Under the pieces are notes generated by a model that saw only the letters and a list, made by a program, of their open reading frames with translations, was not told the origin of the DNA and searched no databases. The translations under genes were made by a program, and so were the position numbers. A stretch of 64,000 nucleotides of DNA from Anaerolineales bacterium (lineage in GTDB: Bacteria; Chloroflexota; Anaerolineae; Anaerolineales; UBA4823): NCBI GenBank assembly GCA_020060465.1, contig JAGVAD010000006.1:18755-82754 (forward strand). Reading direction: 5' to 3'. Positions 55,769 to 62,880 of the stretch are shown here, in pieces (positions within the stretch are counted from its first letter, which is position 1; each line of letters starts with the position of its first letter).

Positions 55769-56478
55769 TCTTTCCACCCTTGCTCGCCCACTAATGGGAC
55801 GAACGCTACCGGGAGGACGCTTTCATAATCATAGCGTTCTCCCTCACGCGTCCACACCTCCAACACCTGCCCGCCGCGCCCTCCCACCGGGATCACCATG
55901 CGCCCCCCATCGGCGAGCTGTTGCAGCAATGCCCCGGGAACTTGCGGCGCGGCCGCGGTGACCAGAATGCCATCATAAGGGGCATGTTCAGGCAAGCCGA
56001 GCGTGCCATCTCCGATATGGACATGCACGTTCTCCAGACCCAGATCGGAAAGGATGCGCGCCGCGTGCCGCGCCAGGTTGGCGTGCCGTTCAATGGTGTG
56101 AACTTCGCGCGCCAGACGGCTCAAGATGGCCGCCTGGTAACCGGAACCGGCGCCCACTTCTAACACCTTCTCATGCCCTTTGAGCCGCAAAAGCTCCGTC
56201 ATCAAAGCCACAATGTACGGCTGGGAGATGGTTTGTCCGCTGCCGATAGGGAGTGGGCCATCGGTGTAGGCCAAGTAACGATATTCAGGCGGGACAAAAC
56301 AATGACGGGGGACCTCGCGCATGGCTTCCAGCACGCGCGGGTCGCGGACGCCGCGCTGCAAGATCTGTTCCTCCACCATCTGTTCCCGCTCAGCGACAAA
56401 CAGCGTGTCATCAATTGTGAAGCGATGGGCGCCAGAGTCCTGCGGAGCGGAATGCTCAGAAGCTGCATTCTCACTCAT
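55765..56478 (-). CDS. pcm: Protein-L-isoaspartate O-methyltransferase
   Basis: 237 residues with a ~30-residue variable N-terminus. VRDPRVLEAMREVPRHCFVP, GSGQTISQPYIVALMTELL and the SAM site VLEVGAGSGYQAAILSRLA are PCMT signatures. Methylates isoaspartyl residues in aged proteins for repair. The start has GAGGGGC. Convergent with rnj. Confidence 0.94.
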   Translation of the reverse strand: MSENAASEHSAPQDSGAHRFTIDDTLFVAEREQMVEEQILQRGVRDPRVLEAMREVPRHCFVPPEYRYLAYTDGPLPIGSGQTISQPYIVALMTELLRLKGHEKVLEVGAGSGYQAAILSRLAREVHTIERHANLARHAARILSDLGLENVHVHIGDGTLGLPEHAPYDGILVTAAAPQVPGALLQQLADGGRMVIPVGGRGGQVLEVWTREGERYDYESVLPVAFVPLVGEQGWKD

Positions 56479-56508
56479 AAGCCCCTCATTTCTTTAATCT
56501 AACTGAAT

Positions 56509-57510
56509 CTAACTGTTCAGCGCACGGGCGAGCGCCGCCCAGAATTCATCTCGCTGGCCGGGGATGAAAGCCGCATACAGCGTCAGGCGATCCGCCAGGC
56601 CAGTGTAACGTTCTTTCAATCGTTCAGCAAGCTCTTCCTGCGGCGCAACCACCGCAAACGTTGCCAGCATTTCGTCGTTGACGCAGGCGGGCATGTCTGC
56701 CCATTGGCTATGCCGCGCCAGGGTCGAAAGCCGTTCTGCGGTCTCGCCCCAGCCGTGTAAATCCATGACCGCCCGATAGGAAGGCGTGGAAGCATAAAAA
56801 GCGATCTGCGAGCGCACGAAAAAATCCTCTTCAGGCGAAGAAACCACAAACGCAGTCACAGATATAGAGAAATCGGCTCGTTGACGCCCGCTGCGGCTCA
56901 ACCCTTCCTGGATGGCGGGCGTCAGCGTCTGACGCAGGTACTGCGGGCTGTGGAAGGGATGCACTTGAAAACCCTGCGCAATTTCTCCCGCCAGGCGCGC
57001 CAGACCGGTGTTCACCCCTGCCAGATAGATAGGAATATCGGGGTGCGCGATCGGGCCGGGGTTAAAAAAGGGCGACATCAACGTGAGGCGATAATATTCG
57101 CCGCGAAAATTCAACGGCGCGCCGCTCTGCCAGGTGTTCCACAAGGCGCGCATGGCGGCTACCTGCTCACGCAATTTCCCCACCGCTGAAGCTGGCCAGG
57201 GCATACCAAAGCGGCGCTCAATATGCGCTTTCACCTGGGTGCCCAGACCGAGGATAAAGCGCCCTTGAGAGGCTTGCGCCAGATCCCAGGCAATATACGC
57301 CAGGTTGGCCGGGCTGCGGGCGAAGGCAATCGCCACGCCTGTGCCGTAAACCAGGCGGCGGGTATGTTCAAAGACCAGGGCGCCGGGCAAAAATGGGTCG
57401 TGCATGGTCTCTGTACCCCACAAAGCGTTGAAGCCCATGGCTTCCGCCTGATGGGCAATGTTCGGGATTTCAATCAGAGATACAGGCGGCAATGCCGCAT
57501 CAAAGATCAT
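56509..57510 (-). CDS. LLM-class F420-dependent oxidoreductase (TIGR03617-like)
   Basis: 333 residues. Luciferase-like TIM barrel: AEAMGFNALWGTETMHDPFL, TGVAIAFARSPANLAYIAWD, LGLGTQVKAHIERRFGMPW and IPIYLAGVNTGLARLAGEIA. Family members use coenzyme F420 rather than FMN; Chloroflexota commonly make F420. Substrate unknown. The ATG at 57510 (MIFDAALPPVSLIEI) is chosen; the longer frame to 57540 would run into the M42 gene. Gap to that gene 10 bp, so likely co-transcribed. Confidence 0.85.
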   Translation of the reverse strand: MIFDAALPPVSLIEIPNIAHQAEAMGFNALWGTETMHDPFLPGALVFEHTRRLVYGTGVAIAFARSPANLAYIAWDLAQASQGRFILGLGTQVKAHIERRFGMPWPASAVGKLREQVAAMRALWNTWQSGAPLNFRGEYYRLTLMSPFFNPGPIAHPDIPIYLAGVNTGLARLAGEIAQGFQVHPFHSPQYLRQTLTPAIQEGLSRSGRQRADFSISVTAFVVSSPEEDFFVRSQIAFYASTPSYRAVMDLHGWGETAERLSTLARHSQWADMPACVNDEMLATFAVVAPQEELAERLKERYTGLADRLTLYAAFIPGQRDEFWAALARALNS

Positions 57511-57520
57511 GAGAACACAC

Positions 57521-58567
57521 TCAGGATAGCAAATAAGCAATCAACCATTGCGTCGTGGCGACTAACGCATCTATGTGCGTGCGTTCGTAGTTGTGAGAGG
57601 CATCTACGCCTGGGCCAATCAACGCCAGAGCCGCGTCGCCGCCGGCGCGCCAGAAGGCCTCCCCATCCGAGCCGTAATGTGGGTAGATATCCACTTTATA
57701 CGGGATGCTGTGCGTTTCAGCCAGCTCGCGCAGACGCTGGCTGAAGCCATGGTGGTAAGGGCCGCCGGAATCCTTGACGCAAATGGTGGCGTGGAATTCG
57801 TCCGAAGCCTGGCCCTCGCCCACCGCGGCCATATCCACGCTGATCAGTTCATCTACTTCTGCCGGAATGCCCGCCGCAGCGCCGTGCCCCACCTCTTCAT
57901 AATTGCTGATATGCAGATACGTGGTCTGCGCTGGCTTAAGGCCAGCCGTGTGAAGGGCTTTGACCGCCGCGGCGATACAAGCCACGCAGGCTTTGTCATC
58001 CAGAAAACGCGAGCGAATAAAGCCATTCACCACTTCGACGCGCGGATCAAATGCCACAAAATCGCCCACCTCAACGCCCAACAGACGCGTTTCTTGTTCC
58101 GAATTCGTCAGCGCATCCAGGCGCACTTCCATATTCTCGCCATCGCGCTCTAACGTGGAAGTCTCTTTTCCATGCACATGGATCGAAGCCTTCGTCGCCA
58201 GCAACGAACCGCGCAAATTACCCCGACGACGGGTGAAGATGGTGCAGCCCTCGGTTTCGACTGCATTCCAAATTAACCCCCCGATATTGGTGAGTTTCAG
58301 CCGACCGTTGGGCTTGATCTCTTTGACCATCGCCCCCAGGGTATCCACATGGGCGGTAAGAGCGCGCGGCGCATCCCAATGCTCGCCCGGCCAGGCAGCG
58401 ACCAATGCCCCCTTGCGGTTCACAGATAGCGAAAGCTCCGGGAAGGCGGCTAACGCCTGGTAAGTAACTTCAATCGCCAGATGCGTATACCCTGTAGGGC
58501 TGGGGGTGTTTAGCAATCCAATCAAAAAGTCGAGCAAATAGTCGGTATCAATGTTGGGTAGGGTCAT
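57521..58567 (-). CDS. M42-family metallo-aminopeptidase
   Basis: 348 residues. Two-metal ligands: TAHVDTLGAMV (His, Asp), RSRFLDDKACVACI (bridging Asp), the catalytic Glu pair in NYEEVGHGAAAG, SVDMAAVGEGQ (Asp) and ERTHIDAL (His). Typical dodecameric cytoplasmic peptidase (YsdC/FrvX/TET type) trimming peptides. GGAG precedes the ATG at 58567; the longer frame to 58696 invades the thioesterase gene. Confidence 0.92.
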   Translation of the reverse strand: MTLPNIDTDYLLDFLIGLLNTPSPTGYTHLAIEVTYQALAAFPELSLSVNRKGALVAAWPGEHWDAPRALTAHVDTLGAMVKEIKPNGRLKLTNIGGLIWNAVETEGCTIFTRRRGNLRGSLLATKASIHVHGKETSTLERDGENMEVRLDALTNSEQETRLLGVEVGDFVAFDPRVEVVNGFIRSRFLDDKACVACIAAAVKALHTAGLKPAQTTYLHISNYEEVGHGAAAGIPAEVDELISVDMAAVGEGQASDEFHATICVKDSGGPYHHGFSQRLRELAETHSIPYKVDIYPHYGSDGEAFWRAGGDAALALIGPGVDASHNYERTHIDALVATTQWLIAYLLS

Positions 58568-58607
58568 GAATGCTCCAGGTTTCAGAGGATGATTAAGAAA
58601 TCTATTC

Positions 58608-59036
58608 TCATGCAATAACGGATAACTGCTCAAAATCGGAGATGACGCGTCGCCAGACGTCTGGGATAGGAATAGATTTCGCCGTGTGATAATCATAAGC
58701 GACCAGCGCCGTAGAACCGCTGGCCATTTCCTGGCGAGTGTCCATATCCACCAGAGAGTATTCCATGGTTAAGCTCTTATTGCCCAGGCGGGTCACGCGC
58801 ACGCCAACGTGTACCCTCTGGCCGAATTGCACCGGAGCGCGGAAGGTGACATGTGCATCCGCCAGGATGATGCCAATCTCCATAAACGAACCAGGGCGCC
58901 AAAGACCCAGGTGGGCGATATAAGCAATGCGCGCCTGTTCAAAATAGGTCAAATATTTGGCGTTGTTTAAATGCCCTTGCGGGTCCAGGTCGCCGTAACG
59001 CACTTCAATGGGGTGATAGAAGCGATAGTCAGCCAT
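58608..59036 (-). CDS. Acyl-CoA thioesterase, hotdog fold (4HBT/YbgC-like)
   Basis: 142 residues. RYGDLDPQGHLNNAKYLTYF contains the catalytic Asp and the D-x-x-G-H-x-N-N motif of 4-hydroxybenzoyl-CoA thioesterase-type enzymes; VTRLGNKSLTMEYSLVDMDT forms the sheet. Hydrolyses acyl-CoA. The ATG at 59036 is 6 nt after a TATAAT; the longer frame to 59279 crosses the divergent gene's start and is rejected. Confidence 0.9.
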   Translation of the reverse strand: MADYRFYHPIEVRYGDLDPQGHLNNAKYLTYFEQARIAYIAHLGLWRPGSFMEIGIILADAHVTFRAPVQFGQRVHVGVRVTRLGNKSLTMEYSLVDMDTRQEMASGSTALVAYDYHTAKSIPIPDVWRRVISDFEQLSVIA

Positions 59037-59042
59037 AAAATG

Positions 59043-59048
59043 ATTATA
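59043..59048 (-). promoter_or_regulatory. -10 element (TATAAT) 6 nt before the thioesterase ATG
   Basis: GGTATAAT then CATTTT and ATG. With so short a spacing the mRNA should begin at or next to the start codon. No clear -35. Confidence 0.5.
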
Positions 59049-59171
59049 CCTGACGATGCATTTATCGGATCGGGGTTTTCGCCGTGCGAACTGCATCTGG
59101 AGGCGACAAAACCGAAGCTCCCACGCTCGATAAAGCAGTTGCCGCAGCCACGAAGCATGATGCGAGTGCGG

Positions 59172-59177
59172 TATAAT
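59172..59177 (+). promoter_or_regulatory. -10 element (TATAAT) 7 nt before the TPR-protein ATG
   Basis: GCGGTATAAT, GTGGCGC, ATG. Probable leaderless transcript, divergent from the thioesterase promoter 124 bp away. No clear -35. Confidence 0.5.
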
Positions 59178-59184
59178 GTGGCGC

Positions 59185-60555
59185 ATGGAAACGAACCAAT
59201 ACGAAGAACCAAAATCGGATATGAACCCTTCAAACGAAGGGACGCCTAACGAAATAGAAGACACCAAACCGAGGCGCATCTCAAATCAGTCAATTGACGC
59301 TGCGCCCGTCTCGTCTGAAGATTCGCTGGAATCTACTTCGCCTTCATTGGTCAGCCGCGGCGATGAACAAACCGCCGCCAGCGTCGAGGAGACGCGCCCC
59401 TTTCAGGCAGATCTGGAAAGCATCGCCCACGGACACGAGCAAACCATCCCGCCGCCTGCCATGGCTCAACCGTTGGACGCACAGGCTGACCCCGATTTTG
59501 GCGGCCGGCTGCAACCCATCCACACCGGCGCGACGACGGCACAGAAAACAAAGCTGCGTAAGCAAAAGACAGGCTTGGCAAAAGGCTCACCAGCCAAGAA
59601 AGCCTGGCGCAGACCGCCCGACTGGCTGCTCATCCCGGCGTTGGGTTTGTTGGGCATCCTTTTGATCGCCATCATCAGCGCCTTCGGCGGATACGCCTCG
59701 GGCATTGAGCTGCGCCGCGGCGCCGAACGCACACAAGCCGCGCAGGTCGCCGATCAACAATTCCAGCTTGGCTTGGAAGATATGGCGCAAGGCAATTACT
59801 ACCGCGCCCGGCAACGTTTTGAATATGTGATCCAGTTAGCGCCAGGTTACCCGGGCGCCACCGATAAACTGGCTGAAACTTTGCTCTATCTGAACGCCAC
59901 CGCCACCCCCACGCTCCAGCCTACGCCCACCATCACGCCCACCCCGGATGTGCGCGCCAATGAGGAGCTATTCAATCAAGCCAATCAGGCGCTCCTGGAC
60001 AAAAACTGGGACCAGGCAATTGAAGCGCTGCTTTCTTTGCGCAAGAAGGACGCCGCTTATCGCGCTGTGGAAATAGACGGTATGTTATTCCTGGCTCTTC
60101 GCAACCGCGGCTGGGACAAAATTGTAAAAGCGAACCTGGAAAGCGGTATTTATGATTTGTCTCTGGCGGCGAACTTTGGCCCGCTGGATTCTGAGGCGCA
60201 GGGCTTGCGCAACTGGGCGCAGCTCTACATCACCGGAGCCAGCTTCTGGGGAATTGACTGGGCGCAGGTGGTGGAATATTTCTCGCAGGTCGCCCCGCAA
60301 ATGCCCAACCTGATGGACGGCTCCGGCATGACCGCCTCTGAACGCTATCGCATCGCTTTGTTCGAATATGGCAACACGCTGGCGCAGCAGGGTCAATTCT
60401 GCCGGGCGGTTGAACTCTATCAGCAATCGCTTTCCATCGCTCCCGATCCGCAGGTGCAGCAGGCGTTGGAACAAGCCGCCAAAGGCTGCCAGCAGGGACA
60501 GCCCGAAGCCACGCAAAAACCAGGGAAGAAACCCAAAAACACCCCCACGCCCTGA
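59185..60555 (+). CDS. Single-pass membrane TPR protein with Thr/Pro linker
   Basis: 456 residues. A long acidic, Ser/Thr/Pro-rich cytoplasmic N-terminus (~1-145) precedes a membrane helix (~147-173; LLIPALGLLGILLIAIISAF). Outside are TPR units (QQFQLGLEDMAQGNYYRARQ, FEYVIQLAPGYPGATDKLAE), a linker TATPTLQPTPTITPTPDVRA typical of Anaerolineae envelope proteins, further TPRs (NQALLDKNWDQAIEALLSLR; GNTLAQQGQFCRAVELYQQS) and a basic tail. Probably a scaffold at the outer membrane face; partner unknown. Start at 59185 set by the promoter; 59176 would lie inside it. Confidence 0.78.
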   Translation: METNQYEEPKSDMNPSNEGTPNEIEDTKPRRISNQSIDAAPVSSEDSLESTSPSLVSRGDEQTAASVEETRPFQADLESIAHGHEQTIPPPAMAQPLDAQADPDFGGRLQPIHTGATTAQKTKLRKQKTGLAKGSPAKKAWRRPPDWLLIPALGLLGILLIAIISAFGGYASGIELRRGAERTQAAQVADQQFQLGLEDMAQGNYYRARQRFEYVIQLAPGYPGATDKLAETLLYLNATATPTLQPTPTITPTPDVRANEELFNQANQALLDKNWDQAIEALLSLRKKDAAYRAVEIDGMLFLALRNRGWDKIVKANLESGIYDLSLAANFGPLDSEAQGLRNWAQLYITGASFWGIDWAQVVEYFSQVAPQMPNLMDGSGMTASERYRIALFEYGNTLAQQGQFCRAVELYQQSLSIAPDPQVQQALEQAAKGCQQGQPEATQKPGKKPKNTPTP

Positions 60556-60607
60556 CAAGCAGTCGGGGGCGTTCCTCTTCACGTTTCTGATCGCCGATTG
60601 CCTTTCC

Positions 60608-61117
60608 ATGGAGACGCCCGCCTGGGGATTAACCATCGCTTATTGGTTGCACATGATCGCCACAGCGGTTTGGATAGGCGGGCTGGCGGCGTTGGGGTTA
60701 TTTGTGTTGCCTGCCGCCCGAAAAACGCTGGATACCACGGCTTACGCAGCCTTCCTGATCAGCCTTCAAAGGCGCTTCGAACCGCTGGGCTGGTTCAGCC
60801 TGCTGATCCTGGCTGGCACAGGCTTGTTCCAGATGAGCGCCAGCCCAAATTATCAGGGCTTTCTGAGCATCGAAAACCGCTGGGCGGCGGCTATTCTCAT
60901 CAAACACCTGGTCTTTATCGGCATGACGCTGGTTTCCGCTTACCTGACCTGGGGATTGTTGCCCGAACTGCGGCGGCTGGCGATGTTGCACGCCCGCCAG
61001 GACGCCGCAGGCGAGCATCTCGCCCGCCTCGAAAAGCGGGAGAGGCGCTTATTGCAGCTCAACCTCGCTTTAGGGATCATCATCCTGGCTTTGACCGCCG
61101 TCGCCCGCGCCGCGTAA
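60608..61117 (+). CDS. CopD-like four-helix membrane protein
   Basis: 169 residues, four helices. AYWLHMIATAVWIGGLAALG and RFEPLGWFSLLILAGTGLFQ match the copper-resistance D / DUF2269-like fold, in which His and Trp residues near the membrane bind metal or heme. The last helix (LQLNLALGIIILALTAVARA) ends the protein. No obvious Shine-Dalgarno before the ATG at 60608; the frame upstream to 60368 is the TPR shadow. Confidence 0.7.
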   Translation: METPAWGLTIAYWLHMIATAVWIGGLAALGLFVLPAARKTLDTTAYAAFLISLQRRFEPLGWFSLLILAGTGLFQMSASPNYQGFLSIENRWAAAILIKHLVFIGMTLVSAYLTWGLLPELRRLAMLHARQDAAGEHLARLEKRERRLLQLNLALGIIILALTAVARAA

Positions 61118-61197
61118 CATTCGCCATCCCGAAAATCTGAAGCGCATCCAAAACGATCCACCTCTTGCGGCGATCCATCCACTGGTTTATTGATTGA

Positions 61198-61497
61198 CTA
61201 CGAAGCGAACGGATGGGCAACCCGCACCCGCGTGGCGCTCAACACCCGCGCACGGCACGCCAGGCGGAGGTTCTGTCCCAGCTCGCAGGAAGCCTCCACT
61301 TCTTCTTCGTCCAACGTAAGAGGCGACACCACGCCCTCGATAATCTCAATACAACACTCGCCGCAAACGCCCTGACCATTACAAACCGAATCCACCGGAA
61401 TGCCGGCGCGCCGCGCCGCCTCGAGGAGATCAACTCCCGGCGATACCATTACCGTAATGCCTTGCGGTTCAAAACGCACCGGTATGAGCGGAGACAA
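61198..61497 (-). CDS. [2Fe-2S] ferredoxin
   Basis: 99 residues. The cluster ligands are CNGQGVCGEC (CX5CX2C) and a fourth Cys in LRLACRARV, within VSPGVDLLEAARRAGIPVDS and the fold of 2Fe-2S ferredoxins like the N-terminal domain of corrinoid-activating proteins. Electron carrier; partner unknown. The start is TTG at 61497 with GAGGA upstream and a TACAAT box about 40 bp away. Monocistronic. Confidence 0.85.
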   Translation of the reverse strand: MSPLIPVRFEPQGITVMVSPGVDLLEAARRAGIPVDSVCNGQGVCGECCIEIIEGVVSPLTLDEEEVEASCELGQNLRLACRARVLSATRVRVAHPFAS

Positions 61498-61555
61498 TTT
61501 GCGACGGTCCTCAATTGATGAAAAATCGGTTTATTGTACCAGCCCGATCTGGATC

Positions 61556-61693
61556 GAGGGTGTAGCCGTGTTCCTCAGCCTAACCATCTACGATATGCGC
61601 CCAAGAGATGGTCTTGCGCAGTGGATCACGCAAGATAATGACCGGATTGCCGGCGAGGGGTGTAAGTTTGGAAAGGATCCAGGGTTCGATCAT
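61556..61693 (-). pseudogene. Remnant of a PglZ-domain protein with an in-frame stop
   Basis: The ATG at 61693 overlaps the AbiEii stop (ATGA). The frame reads MIEPWILSKLTPLAGNPVII, LRDPLRKTISWAHIVDG, stop, AEEHGYTL. As I recall PglZ-domain proteins, the N-terminus runs LRDPxR...VDGWAEExGY, so the TAG (61582-61580) would replace a Trp TGG. After TL the similarity ends. PglZ proteins are alkaline-phosphatase-fold parts of BREX/Pgl phage-defence loci. So this is a decayed defence gene, dead twice over (nonsense and truncation). Family call is from memory, not a search. Confidence 0.55.
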
Positions 61694-62319
61694 GAGACAG
61701 CCTTTACCCAGTTGCGAAAAGCTTGTTTCACATCATGCCACTGGATATGCTGCAGAAGGAGTGGATCGGGCTCCTCTTCCGCATCATCAAAATAGACCAG
61801 CCCATATAGAACTGGACCAATATCTGTCACGTTGAACTTGATCTGATAGAGATCCAGTAGTTGCTGCAGCGGACGGTGTTGAATGCACAGGGCATACACA
61901 TCAAAAAAATCCTTCTTTGAGCCGCGCTGGGCAATAGCGGAGAGCTTCATGCAGGCTAGATCGTCCAAAGAAGCTAAAAGGGCTCCGGTTTCTTCCCAAT
62001 CAACTAGCGGAGCGATTAAAGGGTAGCGGAACTCCAGGAAGCTAAGGCGTACCCCCTTCACCTGGCCATGCAGTGTGCCCGGAGCAGTCTGACCGGTTGA
62101 AAATGGGATGCCTGAATCCCGCAGCGATTGGGCAAAAATCATTGGGTCGAGAAGTCGCTCCTGGGTAAACCAGTCCAAGTCAATGGAACGCCGATGGCGT
62201 AAGAAAATTGCCAGGGCTGTTCCGCCGCCCAGGTAAAATCGGCGCTGCGATGCAAAAGGCGCTATCTCTTGTAAAACCTGCATTTGTATTTCGGTCAGAC
62301 CATCCGAATAGAATTTCAT
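61690..62319 (-). CDS. AbiEii/AbiGii-type nucleotidyltransferase (toxin-like)
   Basis: 209 residues. RRFYLGGGTALAIFLRHRRS and SIDLDWF give the GG-T-A-L ... DLD signature of the DUF1814/AbiEii nucleotidyltransferases; LACMKLSAIAQRGSKKDFFD with VYAL is the conserved C-terminal KDF-D segment. AbiEii toxins block growth by modifying tRNA or GTP-binding targets in abortive infection. The ATG at 62319 follows GGAAGGAG and overlaps the partner gene's stop by 4 nt. No catalytic residue is visibly lost. Confidence 0.82.
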   Translation of the reverse strand: MKFYSDGLTEIQMQVLQEIAPFASQRRFYLGGGTALAIFLRHRRSIDLDWFTQERLLDPMIFAQSLRDSGIPFSTGQTAPGTLHGQVKGVRLSFLEFRYPLIAPLVDWEETGALLASLDDLACMKLSAIAQRGSKKDFFDVYALCIQHRPLQQLLDLYQIKFNVTDIGPVLYGLVYFDDAEEEPDPLLLQHIQWHDVKQAFRNWVKAVS

Positions 62320-62639
62320 ATCTGGGATCTCCTTCCCCAGGGATTGTTTTTGGCTTGGGCGATCCAACGATCCACTTCCTGAGCAGGCAGGTCCAAAACC
62401 AATGCCCAATAACGAAGCTGGCGCGGGCTGAGACGACCGCCAGCGTGCACCTGGAGCCAGTCGCGTAAGCGTTCATCACCCCAGGTTGAGCGCAGCCAGC
62501 GGATCGCTGACCAGTTGCCTGCTTGCAAGATGCGGCGCACGATCAGGTCACGGTCGGTCTGCCATTCCAAAGCATTAAAATTTACGTCCCAAAATAGCTG
62601 CCGAAGAAATTCCGGCAAATCTGTGGGCATTGGCTTCAC
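62316..62639 (-). CDS. DUF6922-like small protein, probable partner/antitoxin of AbiEii
   Basis: 107 residues, helical. EFLRQLFWDVNFNALEWQTD and IVRRILQAGNWSAIRWLRS, then RQLRYWALVLDLPAQEVDRW, resemble the small proteins (DUF6922 as I recall) that precede AbiEii nucleotidyltransferases. The start is GTG at 62639 overlapping the upstream TGA (GTGA), or ATG at 62630. The 4-nt overlaps on both sides imply one translationally coupled unit. Antitoxin role is inferred from position. Confidence 0.6.
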   Translation of the reverse strand: MKPMPTDLPEFLRQLFWDVNFNALEWQTDRDLIVRRILQAGNWSAIRWLRSTWGDERLRDWLQVHAGGRLSPRQLRYWALVLDLPAQEVDRWIAQAKNNPWGRRSQI

Positions 62640-62803
62640 GGCTCATCCTCCTGGAACAAGGGTGTTTGCTCAGCTTCCAAATTATACTCAAAAGTCGCAA
62701 CCGCCGCGCGGCTGCGCCGTCCGGCGGAGGCTTTCTTGAAAGCCTGCCACAGGTTGAACAGATCATAGACTTGAGGATATAGCTCGGCGTAGATTTTTCC
62801 CAT
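62636..62803 (-). pseudogene. N-terminal stub of a DGR-type reverse transcriptase
   Basis: 55 codons: MGKIYAELYPQVYDLFNLWQ, AFKKASAGRRSRAAVATFEY, NLEAEQTPLFQEDEP. This fits the N-terminus of diversity-generating retroelement / bacterial reverse transcriptases (compare the start of the Bordetella phage Brt as I recall it: M-G-K, N-L-x-x-A-x-x-K-x-S-x-G-K-R, L-Q-x-E-L). All catalytic motifs, including YxDD, are missing, because the frame stops at GTGA where the DUF6922-like gene begins. No good Shine-Dalgarno. Truncated remnant, though the coupling keeps it readable. Confidence 0.6.
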
Positions 62804-62810
62804 ACGATTC

Positions 62811-62835
62811 GGCTGGGGGGCTGCGTCCCCCAGCC
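62811..62835 (-). repeat. GC-rich 9-bp inverted repeat after the FGE-domain gene
   Basis: GGCTGGGGG (62811-62819) and CCCCCAGCC (62827-62835), 7-nt loop, perfect. It lies 46 bp past the stop of the kinase-FGE gene. There is no U-run. In DGRs a GC-rich hairpin/cruciform sits just downstream of the variable repeat and is needed for homing, so this may be that element; otherwise a weak terminator. Confidence 0.5.
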
Positions 62836-62880
62836 CCCCCGAGTCAGAAATTCAGCATTCCAGCAACCCAATTTTCAGCA

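Noticed and set aside
61118..62880. Template repeat of a DGR near the RT stub
   Set aside because: No second adenine-rich copy of the FGE 3' end could be seen between the genes; the whole genome would be needed.
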